Source: Intestinibacillus sp. Marseille-P6563 (GTDB lineage: Bacteria > Bacillota > Clostridia > Oscillospirales > Butyricicoccaceae). From it: a stretch of 64,000 bases of DNA. Positions 17,580 to 23,656 of the stretch are shown here, one piece after another. The DNA is taken from positions 372,001 to 436,000 of the forward strand of contig NZ_UWOD01000002.1 in assembly GCF_900604335.1 (NCBI RefSeq), given 5' to 3'. The translations under genes and the position numbers were made by a program. The notes under the pieces are model-generated. The model was given only the letters and a program-made list of their open reading frames with translations. It searched no databases and was not told the origin of the DNA. Numbering within the stretch: position 1 is the first letter of the stretch; each line of letters starts with the position of its first letter.

Positions 17580-18353
17580 ATGCCGTATGTCTTGATTGGA
17601 ATCGCCATTTTGATCCTGCTTGGAATCATATTCATTGCCATTTATAACCGTTTACAACAGCTTCAAATCAAAATAGAAGAAGCTGGTTCCGGCATCGATA
17701 TCGCTTTGGAAAAGCGTTATGACCTGCTTTCCGAGCAGCTGGCCGTAGTCAAAAAATATCTTTCTCATGAGTACGATACGCTCACCGATGTGACTGCCCT
17801 ACGCAGCGGAACGGCGGGTGAAGAACGCCGTCTGGATCTTCAGCAGGAGCTTTCTACTGAAGCGGTCCGCAGCATCGATGCAGAGATTTCTCGGCAAAGC
17901 CGCAGTATGGAAGAAATCCGCCATCAGCTCGACCGCAGCCGCTTTTCCCGTCCCAATGCGGGCAAACACGGCGCGCAAAACCACGCGCGGCAGGAACAAA
18001 ACAACCTTTCGCAGGTGACCGGCTTCCGCCAAAATGCGTTCAATCAGAAGATCAGGACCCTGGCAGATGCCCATCGCAGTCTGTCTGGTATAGCAGCCGG
18101 AATCGATGCCCTGTGCGAACAATATCCCCTGCTCAATTCCTGGATCTCGATCGACCAATTTCAGCGCTCCATCAGCAACACCGAGGAATATTTGCAGGCA
18201 GCCAGACGGTTGTATAACTCCAATGTTTCCCTTTATAACCAGACCGTCCGCACCATTCCATGGTCGATTGTTGCGTCGCTCTTCCATATGGAAGAAGCCA
18301 GCTTCTATGAAGCAGAAGAACACAAACGTTCCTTCCAAGTAAGTTTTGATTAA
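17580..18353 (+). CDS. LemA-family protein
   Basis: A 257-residue protein with one N-terminal membrane helix (about 3-23) followed by the LemA coiled-coil fold; YNRLQQLQIKIEEA and DIALEKRYDLL match the family core. A Gln/Arg/Asn-rich segment in the middle is an insertion relative to shorter LemA proteins. LemA proteins are membrane-anchored helical proteins of unclear function. I chose the ATG at 17580, which has GGAGG nine bases upstream; the longer frame upstream starts inside the previous terminator. It is co-oriented with the DUF3137-like gene 15 bases downstream, a pairing often seen. Confidence 0.8.
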   Translation: MPYVLIGIAILILLGIIFIAIYNRLQQLQIKIEEAGSGIDIALEKRYDLLSEQLAVVKKYLSHEYDTLTDVTALRSGTAGEERRLDLQQELSTEAVRSIDAEISRQSRSMEEIRHQLDRSRFSRPNAGKHGAQNHARQEQNNLSQVTGFRQNAFNQKIRTLADAHRSLSGIAAGIDALCEQYPLLNSWISIDQFQRSISNTEEYLQAARRLYNSNVSLYNQTVRTIPWSIVASLFHMEEASFYEAEEHKRSFQVSFD

Positions 18354-18368
18354 GCGAGGACAGCCAAT

Positions 18369-19301
18369 ATGAATCACGCCTCACAATTGGACCGATTGCA
18401 GAAAAAGGCCCAGGCGCGCTACCGGGTGATGTTTATTCTCACCGCCCTTCTCTTTGTCGTGTTTGCAGTCCTCCTCGGCCGCTACGGATTTGGCACCGAC
18501 GCCGATCCGCTCTTCAAACGAATTGCTGCCGCTGTCTGCGTATCGGGCGCGATTGCCCTCGCATTTTGTGGGATATTTTACCTCCTGCTTGTCAAAAAAT
18601 CCTATGATGCCTTTAATCTGTACTTCAAACAACATTATGTACTTCCCCTGATCGAACAAAGCGGATATTTCGAAAACCTTTCTTACTCCCCGCACAACCG
18701 CTTTTCCTATGACGAAATCCGTGACAGCGCCGTTGTTGCCACCGGAGATCCGAAATATTTCCACAGCGAGGATTTTCTGTCGGGCAGCTATCAGGGCATC
18801 GGCTTCCTTTACGGCGATGTCGAAACCAAACACATCGTCCGATCGGGCAAAAAGCGTGAGGTACGCACCATTTTCGAAGGCCAAATCATGCGCTTTTCCT
18901 CTTTTGATGAAAACAAGCGCAGTTTTGGACACCTGCAAATCTTTGAAAACGCTTTTCTCTCAAATTTAAAGGGCTGGACCGCACAAAATAAAATCCAGAC
19001 CGAAGATGAAGTGTTTAACAACCGGTTTCAGATTTATTCGGCCGATTCTCTAAACGCATTTTATATTTTGACGCCTCGCATGATGGAACAGATCACCAAA
19101 TTCGCCGATGAGATCGGAGAACAGATCTGCATCACGTTTACCGGATCGATGATGTATGTCGCCATCCATCGCACTCGCAGCATGTTTGACGCCTACGTCG
19201 ATCAGCCGATCCAGCAGCAGCAAGAGGATATCGATCAGGACGTAAAAATGCTCTGCCGGGCCGGGGACCTGTTGATTACAGAACTGAATCGCACTACATA
19301 A
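18369..19301 (+). CDS. DUF3137-like membrane protein
   Basis: A 310-residue protein with two transmembrane helices near the N-terminus (about 22-40 and 52-75) and a soluble domain containing FEGQIMRFS and the repeated Asn-rich segments of DUF3137 proteins. The function is unknown. Its gene follows the LemA gene closely, as these families frequently do, so a shared envelope role is likely. The assignment rests on overall pattern and neighbour, not on a catalytic motif. Confidence 0.7.
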   Translation: MNHASQLDRLQKKAQARYRVMFILTALLFVVFAVLLGRYGFGTDADPLFKRIAAAVCVSGAIALAFCGIFYLLLVKKSYDAFNLYFKQHYVLPLIEQSGYFENLSYSPHNRFSYDEIRDSAVVATGDPKYFHSEDFLSGSYQGIGFLYGDVETKHIVRSGKKREVRTIFEGQIMRFSSFDENKRSFGHLQIFENAFLSNLKGWTAQNKIQTEDEVFNNRFQIYSADSLNAFYILTPRMMEQITKFADEIGEQICITFTGSMMYVAIHRTRSMFDAYVDQPIQQQQEDIDQDVKMLCRAGDLLITELNRTT

Positions 19302-19325
19302 AAGGACCCGTGTTAAAAACTATAC

Positions 19326-19370
19326 AAACCTCCTGTGCAGCATCATATAGCCGCACAGGAGGTTTTTTTT
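19326..19370 (+). terminator. Strong terminator after the LemA/DUF3137 pair
   Basis: A 13-bp stem (19326-19338 with 19353-19365) runs into eight T residues. It separates the LemA operon from the recombinase gene. The rest of the 198-base gap holds no recognised gene. Confidence 0.9.
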
Positions 19371-19499
19371 ACAAAGAAACTTCCATCATACCATGGCACA
19401 AAACCCATTTCATACATCCGATGCCCGAATATACCGCGCACTTTCATGCAATTTCAGAGTAGAATAATACCTATAACCGCTTTTGTATGGAGGATAATC

Positions 19500-20123
19500 A
19501 TGAACGGAACAATGTATGGCTATGTGCGAGTTTCTACCAAAGACCAAAACGAATCAAGACAATTGACTGCGATGCAGGAATTTGGAATCGCCAAAGAAAA
19601 TGTGGTTATCGAAAAGCAATCGGGGAAAGATTTTCAGCGGCCTCACTACATCCAACTGGTCAACCGTATGCAAGCGGGCGATGTCCTGGTGATCAAAAGC
19701 ATTGACCGACTGGGACGAAACTACACAGAAATTTTAGAGCAATGGGCCTATCTCACCCAAACGCGCAATCTGGCCATTGTTGTGCTGGATATCCCGCTGC
19801 TGGACACCCGGCAGGGACATGACCTGACTGGACAGTTAATCACCAATATTGTGCTTCAGCTTCTCAGTTATGTGGCGGAAACCGAACGCCAATATATCCG
19901 GCAGCGGCAAGCCGAAGGCATCCGGGATGCCCGAAAGCGCGGCACCCATCTGGGCCGAAAACAAATCATCATGCCGCCAGGATTTCGGGAGTTAGCCTAT
20001 GCCTGGCAGCATGGTGAGATCTCCTCCCGCGCAGCGGCGAAGAAATTGGGTATTTCTTATCAGACCTTTTTGCGCAGGGCAAAAGAGTTATGTGCCCCTC
20101 CGGCACAATCCCAAGTAGAATAA
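19500..20123 (+). CDS. Small serine recombinase, resolvase/invertase family
   Basis: A 207-residue site-specific recombinase. The nucleophile is Ser12 in YGYVRVSTKDQ, and the catalytic core continues through IKSIDRLGRNYTEI and the long E helix ending RQRQAEGI. A C-terminal helix-turn-helix (about 160-195) binds DNA. Proteins of this size act as DNA invertases or resolvases at short sites of about 26 bp. The ATG at 19500 has GGAGG upstream. It is followed by a bidirectional terminator and then by two inverted 26-bp palindromes, which I take as its crossover sites. The order catalytic domain then HTH is that of Hin/Gin, not of IS607 transposases. Confidence 0.9.
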   Translation: MNGTMYGYVRVSTKDQNESRQLTAMQEFGIAKENVVIEKQSGKDFQRPHYIQLVNRMQAGDVLVIKSIDRLGRNYTEILEQWAYLTQTRNLAIVVLDIPLLDTRQGHDLTGQLITNIVLQLLSYVAETERQYIRQRQAEGIRDARKRGTHLGRKQIIMPPGFRELAYAWQHGEISSRAAAKKLGISYQTFLRRAKELCAPPAQSQVE

Positions 20124-20168
20124 AAAAAGAGAGTGGATTTCCACATGAGGGAAATCCACTCTCTTTTT
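20124..20168. terminator. Bidirectional terminator between recombinase and switch
   Basis: A perfect 19-bp stem (20124-20142 with 20150-20168) has A residues on the left and T residues on the right, so it works in both directions. It ends the recombinase transcript and would also stop transcription leaving the invertible promoter in its present orientation. Confidence 0.93.
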
Positions 20169-20213
20169 ATTTTGCAACGCAGCTGCATAACCAGCAGCCG
20201 GAGCGAAAAATTT

Positions 20214-20239
20214 GTTTCTAAAAGTGTACCTTTTGTAAC
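20214..20239 (+). repeat. Left inverted site of the putative invertible segment
   Basis: A 26-bp imperfect palindrome: arms GTTTCTAAAAGT and ACCTTTTGTAAC (9 of 12 positions pair) around a 2-base GT core. Twelve-base arms around a two-base core is the layout of Hin/Gin-type crossover sites. It matches the reverse complement of the right site at 20 of 26 positions, including a shared AAAAGTGTAC core. Confidence 0.72.
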
Positions 20240-20277
20240 AGCACCATGGATAGCACTTTCATTGTCGTTCAAAAAGT

Positions 20278-20304
20278 TTATCGGCTGTGGAGATGAAAAG
20301 TTAA
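20278..20304 (-). promoter_or_regulatory. Sigma-28/SigD-type flagellar promoter, pointing left
   Basis: On the minus strand TTAA (20301-20304) is followed after 15 bases by GCCGATAA (20278-20285), the exact sigma-28 -10 consensus with the standard spacing; the -35 matches TAAA at three of four positions. It is inside the segment bounded by the inverted palindromes. Confidence 0.72.
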
Positions 20305-20338
20305 GCGATTTTCCAAAAAAAAATCATTTAAAAAATTT

Positions 20339-20364
20339 GTTACAGAAAGTACACTTTTTGTCAT
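20339..20364 (-). repeat. Right inverted site of the putative invertible segment
   Basis: A 26-bp imperfect palindrome: arms GTTACAGAAAGT and ACTTTTTGTCAT (9 of 12 pair) around AC. Read on the minus strand the core is GT, so the site is inverted relative to the left one, the geometry that gives inversion rather than deletion. Confidence 0.72.
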
Positions 20365-20409
20365 TTATCAAACATTCATCCATGTTGGAACGATGCGAAA
20401 GGAGTCGCT

Positions 20410-20856
20410 ATGCTTTCCTTACAAATCAAGTCCGGAGAATACATTACCATCGGCGAAAATGTTGTGATTCAGGTGTTTCAGCGTTCTGGTTCGCAGTTTC
20501 GGCTGGCGATTCAGGCTCCTAGGGAGCTTTCGATCGTACGTGGCGAAGTGCGGGAACGGCAAGGCAATGCCCGTCCGGAAAGCGTATGTGATCCTTCCAA
20601 CGGCCCGATGGTGCGGCAGCAGGCCCGCCGCATGCAGCGCCTGGAGGCTCGTCAAAAAGCAGCTGCCATCCGCGCAGATGCGGTGCAGCAATTGCGTACC
20701 CTTCTCCATCAATCCGATGCTGGCGCCGCGATTGAGCTGGCCGTCGCTCTCCAACTGGAACGGTTAGAACAGTCCGAAATCCTGGCAACAGAGGGAGGTG
20801 CAACACGAGATGGCACAAACAAAAACCTGGAACACGACCATCAAAGTGCGCCTTGA
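20410..20856 (+). CDS. csrA: CsrA-family RNA-binding regulator with C-terminal extension
   Basis: The first 50 residues are a CsrA domain: MLSLQIKSGEYITIGENV, then RLAIQAPREL and SIVRGEVRER with the RNA-binding arginine at the canonical position 44. CsrA dimers bind GGA-containing hairpins and block translation; in Firmicutes the main target is flagellin mRNA. Here a further 98 residues, rich in Arg, Gln and Ala and predicted helical, follow the domain, whereas usual CsrA is 60-75 residues. AAAGGAG lies six bases before the ATG. The 3' end overlaps the nuclease-dead TnpB gene by 47 bases. It lies just downstream of the invertible promoter and upstream of flagellin. Confidence 0.85.
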   Translation: MLSLQIKSGEYITIGENVVIQVFQRSGSQFRLAIQAPRELSIVRGEVRERQGNARPESVCDPSNGPMVRQQARRMQRLEARQKAAAIRADAVQQLRTLLHQSDAGAAIELAVALQLERLEQSEILATEGGATRDGTNKNLEHDHQSAP

Positions 20857-21970
20857 TCCCACACCGGCACAGGCAGCCTTTTTCGATGAAAATTTCAACT
20901 GCTGCCGCTACCTCTGGAACCAGATGTTGAGCGATCAAATCCGGTTCTATACCGAAACCGACGCACACTTTATCCCCACCCCCGCAAAATACAAGAAGGA
21001 TGCTCCGTTTCTGAAAGAAGCGGATAGCAATGCTTTGGTTTCCGTGCATCAAAATCTTCATAAAGCGTTTCAGCGATTCTTTAGCAATCCTTCTCGCTAC
21101 CGACACCCCACCTTTAAATCCAAAAAACGCTGCAAAAACAGTTATACAACATACTGTCAATATTATCGCTCCGGAAAGGGCACCAGCATTTATCTGACCA
21201 AGGACGGCATCCGGCTTCCTAAGGCGGGTCTTGTCAAAGCACGCTTGCATCGCAGGCCCCTGCATTGGTGGACTTTAAAAACAGCAACCATCAGCAAAAC
21301 CTCGTCCGGCAAGTACTATTGCTCGCTGGTGTTTGCTTATACCACAAAGCCATCCCGGCAGATCCCCCCTACCCCCGAAACCACCTTGGGACTGAATTAT
21401 TCATTGTCTCATTTTTATATCGACAGCAACGGCCACGCCGCCGATCCCCCACACTGGCTGGCGCGGTCGCAAGATAAGCTGCGCTATATGCAGCAGCAGC
21501 TTGCACGCATGCAGCCCGGCTCCCGGAATTACGAGCAGCAACTCTATAAAATCCAACGTTTGCACGAGCACATTTCCAACCAGAGAAAGGACTTCCTACA
21601 CAAGGAGAGCAGGCGGATAGCCAACGCCTGGGACGCCGTGTGTGTGAAAGACACCAATCTGGTCAAAATGTCGCAGGCCATCAAGCTGGGACATGTAATG
21701 GATGCCGGTTACGGACGATTCCGCAGCTATTTGCAGTACAAGCTGGAACGTCTGGGCAAACCGTATATCGTGGTCGAAAAATATTTCCCTTCCACGAAAA
21801 CGTGCCATCACTGCGGCAGTGTCAATGAGGCCCTCCCCGCAGGCGCCAAACGGTGGACCTGCCCGATCTGTGGTACAACGCTTGACCGTGCCAAAAATGC
21901 GGCGCAAAACCTGCGCGATCAGGGCCTTGTACAATATTCCGCTTCCCAGAGGCAGCGCGCTTCGGCCTGA
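20810..21970 (+). CDS. tldR: Nuclease-dead TnpB homologue (TldR-type RNA-guided repressor)
   Basis: A 386-residue TnpB-family protein with all three RuvC catalytic acids replaced. The first motif reads LGLNYSLSHF, with Asn196 where TnpB has Asp; the second reads VCVKDTN, with Lys280 where Glu is required; the third reads LDRAKNAAQN, with Ala361 for the last Asp. The zinc finger (Cys332, 335, 351, 354) and the rest of the fold are intact and full length, so this is not a decaying transposon gene. Nuclease-dead TnpB proteins (TldRs) are known RNA-guided transcriptional repressors, best studied at enterobacterial flagellin promoters. GGGAGG precedes the ATG. No TnpA transposase or element ends were found. 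Repressor function is inferred. Confidence 0.88.
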   Translation: MAQTKTWNTTIKVRLDPTPAQAAFFDENFNCCRYLWNQMLSDQIRFYTETDAHFIPTPAKYKKDAPFLKEADSNALVSVHQNLHKAFQRFFSNPSRYRHPTFKSKKRCKNSYTTYCQYYRSGKGTSIYLTKDGIRLPKAGLVKARLHRRPLHWWTLKTATISKTSSGKYYCSLVFAYTTKPSRQIPPTPETTLGLNYSLSHFYIDSNGHAADPPHWLARSQDKLRYMQQQLARMQPGSRNYEQQLYKIQRLHEHISNQRKDFLHKESRRIANAWDAVCVKDTNLVKMSQAIKLGHVMDAGYGRFRSYLQYKLERLGKPYIVVEKYFPSTKTCHHCGSVNEALPAGAKRWTCPICGTTLDRAKNAAQNLRDQGLVQYSASQRQRASA

Positions 21971-22210
21971 CTCTGTCATAGGACCGGTTGGGACACCGGT
22001 GTCTGCCCATGACACAAGGATGCGGAAGCGTTGATTGGGTCGAAAGAACGGGTTTCTTTCGACGCGATCAGCGTTTCCGTTCGGATGTGAAGTGGGAACA
22101 AAAGACGGCAACCTCCGCCATCCCCAGGAGCGCGCCCGAAGCCCGGCATGCCGGGCAGTCCCCGAGAATCCAACATTATATTTGTTTTCATCCGGCCGAC
22201 GGGTCGGTTG
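21971..22210 (+). ncRNA. Structured non-coding region, candidate TldR guide RNA
   Basis: No gene fits between the TldR stop and flagellin. The stretch folds strongly: TGTCAT (21974) pairs with ATGACA (22009) around an ACCGGT hairpin. A long stem pairs 22024-22035 with 22067-22078 and continues 22039-22048 with 22054-22063. GCCCGGCATGCCGGGC is a perfect palindrome at 22141-22156, and CCGAC/GTCGG pairs at 22196-22207. TnpB-family guide RNAs are encoded at and just after the 3' end of the protein gene, so this is the expected place. The guide segment and RNA ends cannot be fixed by eye. The region also forms the upstream leader of flagellin. Confidence 0.5.
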
Positions 22211-22326
22211 AAATAGAGTTCATGCGTCCCATGATTTTGGGCAGTTCGGCCGAATGTCCGAAGTTCCATGACGCTTCCACGACCTGTGCTGGGGTAAATT
22301 GGATGGCCCCGTCACACTAATCAGAT

Positions 22327-22341
22327 TTAGGAGGAACCTAA
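22327..22341 (+). promoter_or_regulatory. CsrA-type hairpin over the flagellin ribosome binding site
   Basis: TTAGG and CCTAA form a perfect 5-bp stem that presents AGGAA in the loop, two bases before the flagellin ATG. The Shine-Dalgarno AGGAGGA is split between stem and loop. A GGA loop on a short stem overlapping the ribosome binding site is the classic CsrA operator. Confidence 0.78.
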
Positions 22342-22343
22342 TT

Positions 22344-23522
22344 ATGCGTATTCAACACAACATCATGGCGATGAACGCCTACCGCAACTATTCTAACAAT
22401 ACCTCGGCTCTGTCCAAGAACCTGGAAAAGCTGTCTTCCGGTTATAAGATCAACCGCGCAGGCGACGATGCAGCAGGCCTTGCGATTTCGGAAAAGATGC
22501 GCGCGCAGATCACCGGTCTGGATAAAGCGCAGGATAATGCCAAGGACGGCATCTCGCTGGTACAGACTGCCGAAGGCGCGCTGACCGAAGTGCACGACAT
22601 GCTCAACCGTATGGTCGAGCTGGCCAACCAGTCGGCAAACGGCACTTATGACGGCACTGACCGTGAACAGCTGCAGAAGGAAGTTGCTGAACTGAAGGAC
22701 GAAATCGACCGTATTGCAGACTCTTCGAACTTTAACGGCATCAATCTGCTGGATGGTTCGCTGGGCGGTTATAAAATGACGCAGGCAACCGCTCTTGAAA
22801 ACGGTATTCAGTCCATTACAGTTGCGGGCGGTAAGCTTGCTGCCGACGGTGCTTTCAGTGCTACGATCTCAGCAGATGGCAAAATTTCCATTACTGGCCC
22901 TGGTGCAGCAAGTGGCGTAACCTGGGAAGCCATCGGCACCGATACGCTTTCCGGTAAGAACGGCGGCAATATTACATTCCAGGCCAAGCTGGCCGGTACC
23001 GCCAGCCAGGATGTTGCTGACATCTATGAAGGCATGACCGTTACGGTTACGGTTGCTGAAGCCAAGGACGATGGCACTTATAGCACGACTGGCTTTACTG
23101 CAACCGCTGCTGGCGGTAACTCGCAGGGTCTGACGCTGCAAATTGGTGATACCAGCGCCAAATACAACCAGCTCAATGTTGCGATTCAGGATATGCATGT
23201 AAAGTCGCTCAACATTGAAGATATCAACATCGGTACGCAAGACGGCGCACAGGATGCGATCGCTAAAATTAAAAATGCGATCAATACGGTATCTAGCGTT
23301 CGTGGTACGCTGGGCGCAACGCAAAACCGTCTGGACCATACCATCAATAACCTGTCGGTGATGCAGGAAAACATTCAGGATGCAGAATCCTCGATCCGTG
23401 ACACCGATGTAGCCGATGAAATGATGGCATATACCAAGAACAATATTCTCATTCAGTCCGCGCAGGCAATGCTGGCGCAGGCCAATCAGGTGCCGCAGGG
23501 CGTTCTGCAGCTTCTGCAGTAA
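22344..23522 (+). CDS. hag: Flagellin
   Basis: A 392-residue flagellin. The N-terminal D0/D1 region (MRIQHNIMAMNAYRN, then KLSSGYKINRAGDDAAGLAIS) and the C-terminal coiled region ending NQVPQGVLQLLQ are conserved; the central domain (about 140-290) is variable and rich in Ser, Thr and Gly. It polymerises as the flagellar filament and is exported by the flagellar type III system without a signal peptide. The ATG follows AGGAGGA inside a CsrA-type hairpin. No clear SigD promoter is visible directly upstream, so it may be read from further left or from a promoter I cannot recognise. It is followed by terminators and a glycosyltransferase cluster. Confidence 0.95.
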   Translation: MRIQHNIMAMNAYRNYSNNTSALSKNLEKLSSGYKINRAGDDAAGLAISEKMRAQITGLDKAQDNAKDGISLVQTAEGALTEVHDMLNRMVELANQSANGTYDGTDREQLQKEVAELKDEIDRIADSSNFNGINLLDGSLGGYKMTQATALENGIQSITVAGGKLAADGAFSATISADGKISITGPGAASGVTWEAIGTDTLSGKNGGNITFQAKLAGTASQDVADIYEGMTVTVTVAEAKDDGTYSTTGFTATAAGGNSQGLTLQIGDTSAKYNQLNVAIQDMHVKSLNIEDINIGTQDGAQDAIAKIKNAINTVSSVRGTLGATQNRLDHTINNLSVMQENIQDAESSIRDTDVADEMMAYTKNNILIQSAQAMLAQANQVPQGVLQLLQ

Positions 23523-23549
23523 GCCATATTTGGCGCTTTATACAAGGAG

Positions 23550-23627
23550 GGGGCGGGTTCGTCCCGCCCTGCCCTTTGATTCAAGGGTTGGAAAAGGGGC
23601 CCCAAAAGGGCTCCTTTTCCAGTTTTT
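23550..23627 (+). terminator. Double terminator after flagellin
   Basis: A GGGCGGG/CCCGCCC stem with a TTCG-type loop (about 23550-23569) is followed by a 13-bp stem (23590-23602 with 23608-23620) and AGTTTTT. The second hairpin is a good rho-independent terminator, so the glycosyltransferase genes probably need their own promoter or read-through. Confidence 0.8.
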
Positions 23628-23656
23628 GAATTCCTTTCAGCAAAGGAGAAATGAGT

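Larger units (their letters stand above)
20214..20364. other. Putative invertible DNA segment with a flagellar promoter
   Basis: Two palindromic sites with oppositely oriented asymmetric cores flank 99 bases that contain a sigma-28/SigD promoter. A small serine recombinase gene lies directly to the left. Recombination at the cores would invert about 125 bp and turn the promoter towards csrA, with a start near 20307 and a leader of about 100 bases. In the sequence given, the promoter points left, away from csrA and into a terminator. Inversion itself is inferred, not observed. Confidence 0.65.

Noticed and set aside
19500-21970. Serine recombinase plus TnpB as one IS607-type transposon
   Set aside because: The recombinase has its catalytic domain first and the helix-turn-helix last, unlike IS607 TnpA, a strong terminator separates the genes, csrA lies between them, and the TnpB is catalytically dead.
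20810-21970. TnpB as an active RNA-guided nuclease or decaying IS200/IS605 gene
   Set aside because: All three RuvC acids are replaced, yet the frame, length and zinc finger are intact, which fits selection for a non-cutting role rather than decay.
22141-22156. GCCCGGCATGCCGGGC as a terminator before flagellin
   Set aside because: There is no T tract after the stem; it is better explained as part of a structured RNA.
21971-22343. SigD promoter directly upstream of flagellin
   Set aside because: GCCGACGG (22195 region) and GCCGAATG (22249 region) resemble the -10 box, but neither has TAAA at a 14-16 base spacing.
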